Shown here one piece after another: positions 1 to 7,033 of a DNA stretch of 9,658 nucleotides. Origin of the DNA: Anaerolineales bacterium UBA6128. Lineage in GTDB: Bacteria; Chloroflexota; Anaerolineae; UBA1429. The stretch spans positions 1 through 9,658 of the forward strand of contig DIVQ01000024.1 in the NCBI GenBank assembly GCA_002423325.1. The letters are read 5' to 3'. The stretch's first letter is position 1, and each line of letters begins with the position of its first letter. The notes under the pieces were generated by a model that was not told where the DNA came from, did no database searches, and worked only from the letters and a program-made list of their open reading frames with translations. The position numbers and the translations under genes were made by a program.

Positions 1-1595
1 GGCTCGTCCAGGATGTAGAGCACGCCCATCAGCTGCGACCCGATCTGGGTGGCAAGGCGAATGCGCTGCGCCTCGCCGCCCGAGAGCGTCACCGCGCCGC
101 GATCGAGCGTCAGATAGTGCAGTCCGACATCTTCCAGAAAGTGCAGCCGCGCCAGCAGCTCTTTGACGATCTGGGCCGCGATCAGGCGCTCGCGCTCGCC
201 CCAGGCATCCTGCAGGTGCTCGATGAACCTCATCGCACGGCCGATCGGCAGGCAGGAAAGCTCATAGATCGACAGCCCCCCCACGGTCACCGCCAGACTC
301 TCCGGCTTGAGCCGCTTGCCCTCGCACACCGGGCAGGTGTTGGCGGTCATGTACTGCTCGATCATCTGCCGGATATAGTCCGACGTGGTCTGCTTGTAGC
401 GCCGCTCCAGGTTGGGGATGATGCCTTCATAAGTCGTCTCGTAGGTGCGAGCGTGACCGTGCTGGTTCGTGTGGTTGACTTTGACCGTCTGCTCGCCGCT
501 GCCGTAGAGGACGATGCGCCGCGTCTCCTCGGGCAGATCCTTCCACGGCGTCTTGAGCGCAAAGTGGTAGCGCTGCGCCACCGCCTCCAGCAGATGCACA
601 AAGTAGCTGTCGCCCTGCGTAGCCTTTTCCCAGGGCTCCAGCGCGCCCTGCGCGAGCGACAGGCCCGGATCGGGCACAATCTTGTCGGGATCCAGTTCCA
701 GCTTGAAGCCCAGCCCGGTGCAGGCCGGGCAGGCGCCGTGCGGGCTGTTGAACGAAAAGTTGCGCGGCTCGATCTCGGAAAGGCTGATGCCACAGGCCGG
801 GCAGGCGTACCTCTCCGAGAACATGCGGTCCTCGCCGGACGCGCCGCTGGCGTCGACCTGGCTGACAACGATCACGCCGTCGCCCAGCTTGAGCGCCGTT
901 TCAACCGAGTCGCTCAGCCGCCCGCGGTCGGCATCCATCTTGACCGGGTCGTCCGAGTGCTGCACCACCAGACGATCGACGACCGCTTCGAGGGTGTGGT
1001 TCTTGTAGCGATCCAACCGGATCTCGTCGTCGACGCCGTGCACCTGGCCGTCGATGCGCACGCGCACGTAACCGGCCTTGCGCAGATCATCGATCACCTT
1101 GCGGTGCTCGCCCTTGCGGTCGCGCACCAACGGCGCCAACAGCAAAAGCCGGCTGCCGTCGGGCATCTCCAGAATGGCGTCGGCCATCTGCTGCACGGTC
1201 TGCCGGCTGATCTCGCGACCGCACAGATGGCAGTGCGGAATGCCGACCCGCGCATACAGCAGGCGCATATAGTCATAGATTTCGGTCACCGTGCCCACGG
1301 TCGAACGCGGGTTGCGGCTGGCGCTTTTCTGATCGATGCTGATGGCCGGAGACAGCCCGTCAATATGGTCGACGTCGGGCTTGTCCATCTGGCCCAGGAA
1401 CTGACGCGCATACGCCGAGAGCGACTCGACATAGCGCCGCTGACCCTCAGCATAGATGGTGTCGAACGCCAACGACGACTTGCCCGAACCCGACAGGCCA
1501 GTGATCACCACCAGCTTGTCGCGCGGGATGTCGATATCGATGTTCTTCAGGTTGTGCTCGCGCGCGCCACGAATCGAGATCTTGTCCTGAGACAT
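1..1595 (-). CDS. uvrA: UvrA, excinuclease ABC subunit A (N-terminal 531 residues, cut by window edge)
   Basis: UvrA is the damage-sensing ABC-type ATPase of nucleotide excision repair; it works as a dimer with UvrB in the cytoplasm. The visible part starts MSQDKISIRGAREHNL. The first Walker A is GLSGSGKSS at residues 33-41. A zinc finger has the pattern C265-x2-C268-x20-C289-x2-C292. The ABC signature LSGGEAQRIRLATQIGS begins at residue 504 and leads into Walker B LYILDE, where the window ends. The family is about 940 residues, so roughly the second half, with the second ATPase module, lies outside. The ATG at 1595 is preceded by AAGGGT five bases upstream, a fair Shine-Dalgarno. It lies 178 bp downstream of the S1-domain gene on the same strand but has its own candidate promoter. 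Identification is by recognised family motifs and is very secure. Confidence 0.97.
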   Translation of the reverse strand, partial: MSQDKISIRGAREHNLKNIDIDIPRDKLVVITGLSGSGKSSLAFDTIYAEGQRRYVESLSAYARQFLGQMDKPDVDHIDGLSPAISIDQKSASRNPRSTVGTVTEIYDYMRLLYARVGIPHCHLCGREISRQTVQQMADAILEMPDGSRLLLLAPLVRDRKGEHRKVIDDLRKAGYVRVRIDGQVHGVDDEIRLDRYKNHTLEAVVDRLVVQHSDDPVKMDADRGRLSDSVETALKLGDGVIVVSQVDASGASGEDRMFSERYACPACGISLSEIEPRNFSFNSPHGACPACTGLGFKLELDPDKIVPDPGLSLAQGALEPWEKATQGDSYFVHLLEAVAQRYHFALKTPWKDLPEETRRIVLYGSGEQTVKVNHTNQHGHARTYETTYEGIIPNLERRYKQTTSDYIRQMIEQYMTANTCPVCEGKRLKPESLAVTVGGLSIYELSCLPIGRAMRFIEHLQDAWGERERLIAAQIVKELLARLHFLEDVGLHYLTLDRGAVTLSGGEAQRIRLATQIGSQLMGVLYILDE

Positions 1596-1622
1596 GCGTC
1601 ACCCTTGGAGAGGATTACAGGC

Positions 1623-1646
1623 ATACAGCTCTGTATTATACACCAG
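1623..1646 (-). promoter_or_regulatory. Candidate uvrA promoter -10 with overlapping palindromic operator
   Basis: On the minus strand a perfect TATAAT occupies 1640-1635, which would start a leader of about 33 nt before the uvrA ATG. No good -35 is visible at 16-18 bp. A perfect inverted repeat, ATACAG-CT-CTGTAT at 1623-1636, overlaps the -10 and the expected start point. The plus-strand bases 1631-1646 read CTGT-N8-CCAG, one base away from the enterobacterial LexA pattern CTGT-N8-ACAG. SOS control of uvrA is known in several phyla, but the LexA site of this lineage is not something I can state, so operator identity is inference. Confidence 0.4.
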
Positions 1647-1773
1647 ATGCGCGGGAAGCGGTTGGAGGGCCAAACGAGGTTTCGTTCCAGACAACAAGCG
1701 CGCCTCAGCAGGCCGCCTGGCCCTGTCAGAGCCGGGAGGTGGCCACTGAGGCGATCGCGTGCTGAGCGAGGGG

Positions 1774-2904
1774 TCAGGGCGCCTGCCGCAGACTGAGGGA
1801 TAGACGATGCCGATCGGGCTCGACGCTCAAGATCAGTACATCCACCTCCTGGCCCGGGCTCACCACGTTGGCGGGATCACCGAAATCGCCGTCGGCCAGC
1901 TCTGACAGATGCACGAGCCCTTCGACGCCGGGCTCAAGCTCGACAAAGGCGCCAAACTTGGCCACGTGCGCGACCTTGCCGCGCACCAACTGCCCCGGCT
2001 GATACTTGGTCACCGCCGCCACCCACGGGTCCGGCTGCAGGCGCTTGATGCTCAGACCGATGCGCTGCGTGTCGGGGTCGACGTGCAATACCTGCACCTG
2101 CACCTGCTGACCGACCGAAGCCACGGTGTTGGGATGGTCGACGCGCGTCCAGGACAACTCTGACACGTGCACCAGCCCATCCATCCCGCCCAGGTCCACG
2201 AACACGCCAAAGTCGCGAATGCTGCTGACGATGCCAGTGCGGATGTCGCCCGGCTTGAGCTCGGCGAGCAACTGGTCACGCTGCTGCCCGCGTGAGGATT
2301 GCGAGGCTGCCCGTGCAGATACGATCAGGCGACGGCGACGGCGATTCACCTCGATCACCCTGAGCGTCATCTCCTCGCCCACCAGGGCCGCGAGCGCATC
2401 TTCGTCGCTCCCGGGTTGTGCGTTTGCGTCTGAGCGCGTGCGGGGAATGCGTGGCGCTTGAGAGGCGGGGACGAAAGCCTGCAGCCGGCCAAACGAACAG
2501 AGCAGGCCGCCGCGGTTGTAGCCGGTGATCGTCGACTGGAACAGCTCGCCGCTCGCCAGCATGGCCTCGGCGGTCAGCCAGTCCTCATACTCGCGCGCCC
2601 GCCGGATCGAGACGATCAGGCCGTTCTCGGGATCATCGAGGCGGAGTACATAGACGTTGATCTTGTCGCCCACCTTGATGGCAGCGATACGAGCGGGGTC
2701 TACCTGTTCAAGCTCGTATCTGGGCACCACCGCATCACGCTTGGCGCCTACGTCCATGATGATCTCGTTGGCGGTCTTGATCAGTACGGTGCCCTCGCGG
2801 ATGTCGCCACGCGACGGCTCGCGAACCGCGGCGTCCCTGTTCCACTCCTCCCAGATGACGCCGAAATCCTCTTCGGTGCCTGCCTCATTGCTGCCCTGCT
2901 GCAT
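1774..2904 (-). CDS. S1-domain RNA-binding protein (four S1 repeats, ribosomal protein S1-like)
   Basis: This is an RNA-binding protein of 376 residues with four OB-fold S1 domains, at about residues 34-104, 118-201, 215-290 and 300-374. The last two are textbook: each has a GxV...FGxFV(D/E)L...GLVHxSEL core followed by VGQQVQVQVLHVD or PGQEVDVLILSVE and a closing RLSLS-type strand. The first two are more divergent, as in S1 proteins outside Proteobacteria. The acidic N-terminus contains EEDFGVIWEEW. The family helps mRNA bind the 30S subunit or acts as a general RNA-binding protein; whether this is the ribosomal S1 itself is likely but not proven. I chose the ATG at 2904 because GAGG lies six bases upstream; a GTG at 2916 would add four residues but has no Shine-Dalgarno. 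A strong promoter lies at 3049-3077. Confidence 0.9.
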   Translation of the reverse strand: MQQGSNEAGTEEDFGVIWEEWNRDAAVREPSRGDIREGTVLIKTANEIIMDVGAKRDAVVPRYELEQVDPARIAAIKVGDKINVYVLRLDDPENGLIVSIRRAREYEDWLTAEAMLASGELFQSTITGYNRGGLLCSFGRLQAFVPASQAPRIPRTRSDANAQPGSDEDALAALVGEEMTLRVIEVNRRRRRLIVSARAASQSSRGQQRDQLLAELKPGDIRTGIVSSIRDFGVFVDLGGMDGLVHVSELSWTRVDHPNTVASVGQQVQVQVLHVDPDTQRIGLSIKRLQPDPWVAAVTKYQPGQLVRGKVAHVAKFGAFVELEPGVEGLVHLSELADGDFGDPANVVSPGQEVDVLILSVEPDRHRLSLSLRQAP

Positions 2905-3034
2905 TGACGGCCTCACTTTGGCGGTGCGTTGACGTATTGTTCGGCTGGACCTACCTCGCGTCGACTAACCGGCGTCGTCACGCGCGCAATGATCAGCGCT
3001 CAAGGGCGTGTGACAGGCCGGCCATTCCCCTTAT

Positions 3035-3055
3035 GTATACTTGCAGATAGTATAC
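3035..3055. promoter_or_regulatory. Inverted repeat over the S1 promoter -10 (candidate operator)
   Basis: GTATACT (3035-3041) and AGTATAC (3049-3055) are exact reverse complements separated by seven bases. One arm contains the -10 hexamer and the other falls on the expected start point, the usual position for a dimeric repressor. No regulator gene is nearby to suggest what binds. The AT-rich arms stand out from the GC-rich surroundings, but part of the symmetry comes from the -10 being nearly palindromic itself. Confidence 0.4.
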
Positions 3056-3077
3056 TCGCAAGAAGCGCAATTGTCAA
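3049..3077 (-). promoter_or_regulatory. Strong sigma70-type promoter of the S1-domain gene
   Basis: Reading the minus strand, TTGACA (3077-3072, full consensus) is followed by a 17-bp spacer and TATACT (3054-3049). Transcription would begin near 3042, giving a leader of about 140 nt before the S1 start codon. The -10 hexamer is part of an inverted repeat described separately. Confidence 0.75.
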
Positions 3078-3117
3078 CCGTTTTTTTGCGATCCACCGCA
3101 AGACAATACGCAACACG

Positions 3118-3145
3118 TTGACAGCGGCAGCCCCCGCGCTATCAT
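3118..3145 (+). promoter_or_regulatory. Promoter of the 39-residue ORF
   Basis: TTGACA at 3118-3123 (full consensus), a 16-bp spacer, and TATCAT at 3140-3145. The predicted start is near 3152, about 23 nt before the ATG at 3175. It diverges from the S1 promoter, with only 40 bp between the two -35 boxes. Confidence 0.55.
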
Positions 3146-3174
3146 CCATGCGGATGTCACCACCAGGAGGCGAC

Positions 3175-3294
3175 ATGGCCGCAAGCGCGCCGAGCCTCCG
3201 CGACCTGAAGGTGCACGTGTCGGGCTTGACGCCGCTGTACGTCGCGCTGAGCGACGTGGCGCCGGCGGACATCCTGGCAAGCAGCGAGCACTGA
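3175..3294 (+). CDS. Small 39-residue protein of unknown function
   Basis: I do not recognise this protein. It reads MAASAPSLRDLKVHVSGL and ends LASSEH; there is no signal peptide, membrane segment or cysteine. Several things support real expression: a consensus AGGAGG at 3165-3170 four bases before the ATG, a TTGACA/TATCAT promoter just upstream, and a strongly coding-like base pattern, with 36 of the 38 codons after the ATG ending in G or C. It is transcribed divergently from the S1-domain gene. It may be a genuine small protein, a leader peptide, or the 5' remnant of a longer gene; I see no continuation of coding character after the TGA. Confidence 0.5.
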   Translation: MAASAPSLRDLKVHVSGLTPLYVALSDVAPADILASSEH

Positions 3295-3660
3295 GTGGCA
3301 AAAGCCCGTAGCCAGACTATCTTGGCGCTTTCAGCGCATCGGCTTGACGAGGCGCGCCGACGCTGTAGGATAGCAGCGAAGTAACGGGCTCTGAGGCTAC
3401 CCGCGCTGTGAGCGGCGCTTACTTGCGCTAGCCCCTTGGCGCGGCCTGATTCGTGAGCATTAACGCGGACGTCAGCCAGTTCGACGCAGGTGCCAGCCAT
3501 CGATTCTGAGGTGAAGCTGGTATTACCTGGCTGGACCCAGCCGCAGTCTGGATTGGCCTACTGGTTTCCGCCCATCTGGAGACCGTGGCCTGCTCGATCA
3601 CCAACTGGCCGTCCGTGCACCTGCCGACAGGGTAAGTGGGCGATGGTAAAGGAGGACCAC
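3295..3660 (+). other. Gene-free leader region before the lipoprotein gene
   Basis: This stretch holds the promoter at 3344-3371 and then about 280 nt of probable untranslated leader. A short hairpin, GCGCT-TTC-AGCGC (3325-3337), has no following T run, so it is a poor terminator for the small ORF. The reading frame of the lipoprotein stays open back to 3490, but that extension (PPIWRPWPARSPTGRPCTC and similar) does not look like protein, and the Shine-Dalgarno is at 3648-3655. No known riboswitch core was recognised. Confidence 0.4.
3344..3371 (+). promoter_or_regulatory. Promoter of the lipoprotein gene (repeat copy 1)
   Basis: TTGACG at 3344-3349, a 16-bp spacer, and TAGGAT at 3366-3371. 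The surrounding 40 bp (3341-3380) recur at 5583-5622 ahead of the propeller gene with 34 of 40 bases identical by hand alignment. Both hexamers, the spacer length and the following AGCAGC are conserved. The start would be near 3378. Confidence 0.55.
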
Positions 3661-5217
3661 ATGGCTCGGCGCAAGATGATCCGTTTCACTGTGCTCGGTT
3701 GGGTACTCTTGCTTACCTTTGCTGCCGCTACACTGAACGGCTGCAGCAGCAGTGGTGGCAATCCACAGGCATCCCGCACTCCGGTTCGCACAGCCACGCC
3801 AAAGCCTCTAAGCTCAGTCACCTACGACGAGATTCTAAGCCATCGACAAAACGATACCGAGGCACAGTGGGCAGAGTACCAGAAGGGGTTGATTGGCCTG
3901 CGTGTTCGCTGGAGCGGTTGGGTTGAGCAGGTGCAGGAGTCGGGCGCCATCCTCATAGATATGGAGGCTCCTGACGTGCCGCTGAGTTGGCAAGAAGTGC
4001 GTCTCCCTATTCCCGCTGGGGATGCGACCAAGTATAACAAAGACGAAAAGCTCACTTGGGAGGGGGATTTGCAGAGCGTCGTGGGAGCTCTGAGCGGAGT
4101 GGCGATCTTCTTCGACAACGTCGTCATCGTTCCTGCCACTACAAGGCCGGGTCTTCCCACACACACGCCGAAACCGACCAGTGTAGTCCGTGTCCAGACG
4201 TCCACGCCGACAAGCTCGTCAACGTTGACCGCTGTTGCGGACTCTCGTACACCAGTTTCGGAGAACTCTCCCGATTGCAGTTATGGTATGGCTTACATCT
4301 CCGACGTAACCATCCCGGACGGCACCCAGTTTGACCCCGGCGTCGAGTTCGTCAAGACGTGGGCCATCAAGAACACGGGCACCTGTCGGTGGGATAGCTC
4401 CTCATTCGTCGCCTTCTCAGAAGGCGAGCAAATGGACGGGGATGCACATGTTGCCGTACCAGAAGCTAATCCCGGTGATGTGGTCCAGGTGTCGGTGACG
4501 CTGAGAGCGCCTGCGAGTCCTGGGCAGCACCAAGGCGTCTGGCAGCTCTGCACGTCCGGTGGGTGCTATGGTAGCGTCACCGTGGTGATACAGACAAGGA
4601 CGTCGGCACGTGCCGCCACGCCCACACAATCAGGAGCCGAAGTACCAACCTCCCCCACGTCGGTAGCTCCAGTTCTGGAATTCCTTAGCCATACAAGTTA
4701 CTCCGACGGAGCGTGGTATTTCATCGTTGGTGAGATCCGCAATAACTCTACTCAACCGATGGCTTCCGTGAAAATCGTCGCAACTCTATACGACGGCTCG
4801 GGCAATGTCGTCGGAACGGACTACACCTACACCGAGCTAGACGTGATTCCGCCCGGTGGTAAGTCCCCCTTCGAAACCGGTACCGACCAGTGGGAAGGAG
4901 CAACCAATTACAGACTTCAAGTGCAGGGCAGCTCATCTGAGCCATCCCGAGAAGACGTAGTCATCAAGAGTCATACCTATCACACCGATGGCGACTGGCT
5001 TATTATTGTGGGGGAGGTCGAGAATACTGGCCGTACTGACGCGGAGTCCGTGAGGATCATCATCACACTCTACGATGCAGGCGGGGATGTTGTCGGCCTG
5101 GACTACACATACGCCGCTCTAGATACGATCCCGCCAGGCGAAACCTCCCCCTTTGAGGCAGGAACCGACCACTGGCCAAGATTTGACCATTACGAGATCC
5201 AGGTTCAGGCACGCTAG
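3661..5217 (+). CDS. Modular surface lipoprotein: OB-like domain, NBR1-type Ig domain, two FxLYD domains
   Basis: This is an exported lipoprotein of 518 residues. A lipoprotein signal peptide ends in the lipobox L-N-G-C with the lipidated cysteine at C28. After a Ser/Thr/Pro tether comes a domain at about 50-158 with YQKGLIGLRVRWSGWVEQV, resembling OB-fold domains of secreted proteins. A Thr/Pro linker (159-204) leads to an NBR1-like Ig domain (205-312; VKTWAIKNTGTCRW) with cysteines C206, C242, C297 and C302, which could form disulfides. A second linker precedes two tandem FxLYD-type beta-sandwich domains (338-422 and 433-517), each with a TLYD motif and an IPPGxxSPFE(T/A)GTD motif. The start is fixed by AAAGGAGG (3648-3655) five bases before the ATG. 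Such modules usually mediate protein or surface contacts; the ligand is unknown and no catalytic motif is visible. Third-position GC is lower than in the flanking housekeeping genes. Confidence 0.88.
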   Translation: MARRKMIRFTVLGWVLLLTFAAATLNGCSSSGGNPQASRTPVRTATPKPLSSVTYDEILSHRQNDTEAQWAEYQKGLIGLRVRWSGWVEQVQESGAILIDMEAPDVPLSWQEVRLPIPAGDATKYNKDEKLTWEGDLQSVVGALSGVAIFFDNVVIVPATTRPGLPTHTPKPTSVVRVQTSTPTSSSTLTAVADSRTPVSENSPDCSYGMAYISDVTIPDGTQFDPGVEFVKTWAIKNTGTCRWDSSSFVAFSEGEQMDGDAHVAVPEANPGDVVQVSVTLRAPASPGQHQGVWQLCTSGGCYGSVTVVIQTRTSARAATPTQSGAEVPTSPTSVAPVLEFLSHTSYSDGAWYFIVGEIRNNSTQPMASVKIVATLYDGSGNVVGTDYTYTELDVIPPGGKSPFETGTDQWEGATNYRLQVQGSSSEPSREDVVIKSHTYHTDGDWLIIVGEVENTGRTDAESVRIIITLYDAGGDVVGLDYTYAALDTIPPGETSPFEAGTDHWPRFDHYEIQVQAR

Positions 5218-5255
5218 CCCACTAATCACGCGGCCGCGAAACATGTTATTTCCCG

Positions 5256-5269
5256 CCCGGTCAGCCGGG
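5256..5269 (+). terminator. Weak hairpin after the lipoprotein gene
   Basis: CCCGG-TCAG-CCGGG forms a five-base-pair stem about 40 bases after the stop codon. There is no downstream T run, so it may stall transcription only weakly or not at all. Confidence 0.2.
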
Positions 5270-5426
5270 TGTTGGCCGTTGCGCAGTACTAAGTCTTGTC
5301 TGCCTGGGCAGGTCCGTTGAAGGCCTTTGGACCACCCTCTGCATGGCCCAAACCCTCACTGCACCTTATCCACACTTGGTTCCCGCGGAGGTGCCGCCCT
5401 GCAGACCGCCCGCCGGCGCTGAAGGT

Positions 5427-5497
5427 GTAGAGACGTTGGAAGGGGCAAGTAAGACCTAGGCAGACCAGTCTCTGCCTGCCCCTTCCAACGTCTCTAC
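5427..5497. repeat. Palindromic repeat, copy 1 (71 bp)
   Basis: The outer arms (5427-5447, beginning GTAGAGACGTTGGAAGGGG, and 5477-5497) are exact 21-base reverse complements enclosing 29 bases. Inside, AGGCAGA (5458-5464) and TCTGCCT (5471-5477) form an inner stem, so the RNA or single-stranded DNA would fold into a long hairpin with a bulge. The left arm recurs unchanged at 7034-7054. It lies in a 484-bp gene-free stretch (5218-5701) between the lipoprotein and propeller genes. From memory, palindromes with GTAGAGACG ends are abundant in Chloroflexota and cyanobacteria; this was not searched. Confidence 0.85.
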
Positions 5498-5585
5498 CAA
5501 CCCGATGTGCGCCGCGCGCCTCTCGCCTACCCCTGCGCGCTTGTGAGGGTCTGAATCGAATGGGTGGCTGCGTGAGAACGCCGGC

Positions 5586-5613
5586 TTGACGGGGCGTGCT
5601 GTCGGTGTAGGAT
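5586..5613 (+). promoter_or_regulatory. Promoter of the propeller gene (repeat copy 2)
   Basis: TTGACG at 5586-5591, a 16-bp spacer, and TAGGAT at 5608-5613, the same hexamers and spacing as at 3344-3371. The predicted start is near 5620, about 80 nt before the GTG start codon of the propeller gene. Confidence 0.55.
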
Positions 5614-5701
5614 AGCAGCCAAAAGGTGGATGCGGGGACATGATCCAGAATACGCATAGTCACCGGTTGGGCAGATTCTGCGTACCGTGGAGGTCAGCAA
5701 C

Positions 5702-6781
5702 GTGACTATAAACGCCCAGAAGTACTTTCGCGCGTTGTTCTACATGGCGTTCTGTGCCCTGGTGCTGCCGAATTGGGCGAACTCCGCACCACAATCTGGA
5801 GGGCAAGAGCTGAGCTTTGTGTCCTATCTGCCTTTGATCACAGAGAGCTATTCGCTTGATAGAGTAGCATTTACATCCGATATGGATGGCAATAGAGGTC
5901 TTTTTGTTGTCAATCCAGATGGTACGGGTCAAAAGAAGCTGGTACCTGATGAACTATGGGTCGTTGATTTCGCCTGGGCACCTGACGGCAACAGAATAGC
6001 TTTCACAGACCAAACCAATGGTGGTGGCATCTATCTCATAAACCTTGATGGTAGTGGCCTTGTTGCCTTGACGGCCGAAGCTCTCGACCCGAGCTGGTCT
6101 CCGGAGGGAACCAGAGTTGCTTTTGAATCTTACCACCCCTCTGACCCAGGTCAGATCTACACCATCGGTGTTGATGGCACAGGAATGAGAAACGTCACCA
6201 ATAGCAGTGCAAATGAAAACTCACCAGCTTGGTCTCCGGATGGAACACGCATAGCGTTTGTCTCGTATAGCGGTCAAGAACAGGGCGAGATATTTGTGAT
6301 AGGCGTAGATGGAACACAGCGGGCGAATCTCACCCGTAACCCGGCTGGAGACTTTGGGCCGACTTGGTCTCCCGATGGTTCCCAAATCGCCTTTATGTCT
6401 GATCGTGATGGAAACTGGGAGGTTTACGTGATGAACGCTGACGGGACTGGCCTAGCCAACCTGACCCGAAATGCGGCCTCGGATTATTCGCCCACCTGGT
6501 CGCCCGACGGAAAACAGATCGCATTCGTATCTGGTCGCGACGATGACGGGGATGTGTTTGTGATGGACGCTGATGGAACTGGGCAGACCAATCTGACCCA
6601 AACCGCTTTCCCGGTCTTTGACCGGGAGCCCTCATGGTCACCAGATGGAGGCAGAATAGTCTTTGTATCGCTGCGTGATGGTCCGAGCAATGTGTATGCT
6701 ATCAATGTAGATGGTACAGGGCTGGAAAACGTGACAAACAATTTCGCCTCAGATGCTCATCCAAAATGGCGTCCGAGATGA
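5702..6781 (+). CDS. Secreted seven-bladed beta-propeller protein (TolB/PD40 repeats)
   Basis: This is an exported protein of 359 residues. A signal peptide with hydrophobic core FYMAFCALVLP ends near ANS-AP, so cleavage is likely after residue 28. The rest is seven PD40-type repeats of about 40 residues, each with the pattern PxWSPDGxxIAFxS...(V/I)YxxxxDGTGxxxLT. The first blade (SLDRVAFTSDMDGN) lacks its leading WSPDG strand and the protein ends with a lone HPKWRPR, the classic 'Velcro' closure. It resembles the TolB C-terminal propeller, but there is no TolB N-terminal domain and no Tol-Pal neighbour, so a TolB role is not implied. The GTG at 5702 is chosen because GGAGGT (5689-5694) sits seven bases upstream; an in-frame GTG at 5687 would put the Shine-Dalgarno inside the gene. 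It has its own promoter and terminator, and is more AT-rich, especially at the 5' end, than the flanking minus-strand genes. Confidence 0.88.
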   Translation: MTINAQKYFRALFYMAFCALVLPNWANSAPQSGGQELSFVSYLPLITESYSLDRVAFTSDMDGNRGLFVVNPDGTGQKKLVPDELWVVDFAWAPDGNRIAFTDQTNGGGIYLINLDGSGLVALTAEALDPSWSPEGTRVAFESYHPSDPGQIYTIGVDGTGMRNVTNSSANENSPAWSPDGTRIAFVSYSGQEQGEIFVIGVDGTQRANLTRNPAGDFGPTWSPDGSQIAFMSDRDGNWEVYVMNADGTGLANLTRNAASDYSPTWSPDGKQIAFVSGRDDDGDVFVMDADGTGQTNLTQTAFPVFDREPSWSPDGGRIVFVSLRDGPSNVYAINVDGTGLENVTNNFASDAHPKWRPR

Positions 6782-6908
6782 CAGCATCCGAGTCTGCCTA
6801 ACACCGGTGTGCTGCCGATCCCCACTCGTGCTATCTGAGCTCCTCAACTGCGGGGAGCGATAGCCGGTTGGGCTGGGCTTGATCAGAGCGCGCGACGTTC
6901 GTTTCCGA

Positions 6909-6943
6909 GGGCCTCACCTGACCGGGGGTGAGGCCCTTCTGTT
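6909..6943 (+). terminator. Intrinsic terminator of the propeller gene
   Basis: GGGCCTCACC (6909-6918) pairs perfectly with GGTGAGGCCC (6927-6936) around an eight-base loop and is followed by the T-rich TTCTGTT. It lies about 130 bp after the propeller stop codon. The bases between (6782-6908) show nothing else. Confidence 0.75.
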
Positions 6944-7033
6944 GCTCGCGCAGAGGCGCAGGGAGGCAGAGGGCTCACGGCAATGCCCGCTAGGTCATCC
7001 ACGCTCGCCAGTGCCCCGCTCTCCAACCACAGC

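Noticed and set aside
117..1796. Long plus-strand open frame of 559 codons
   Set aside because: It is antisense to uvrA, whose motifs are unmistakable on the minus strand; its translation is His/Arg/Leu-rich with no domain.
3000..3500. Minus-strand open frame of 166 codons across the divergent promoters
   Set aside because: It runs through two promoters and the 39-residue gene, has no Shine-Dalgarno and no recognisable domain.
3490..3660. 57-codon N-terminal extension of the lipoprotein frame
   Set aside because: The ATG at 3661 has AAAGGAGG and is directly followed by a lipoprotein signal peptide; an extension would bury it.
5366..5374. Perfect DnaA box TTATCCACA
   Set aside because: It is a single copy with no AT-rich unwinding region, clustered boxes or dnaA/dnaN gene nearby, so not evidence of an origin.
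5427..5497. The palindrome as a terminator or CRISPR-type unit
   Set aside because: It lies over 200 bp after the nearest stop codon and no T run follows it, and two copies 1.6 kb apart are not an array.
5289..5663. Minus-strand open frame of 124 codons
   Set aside because: It spans the palindromic repeat and the plus-strand promoter and shows no protein-like features.
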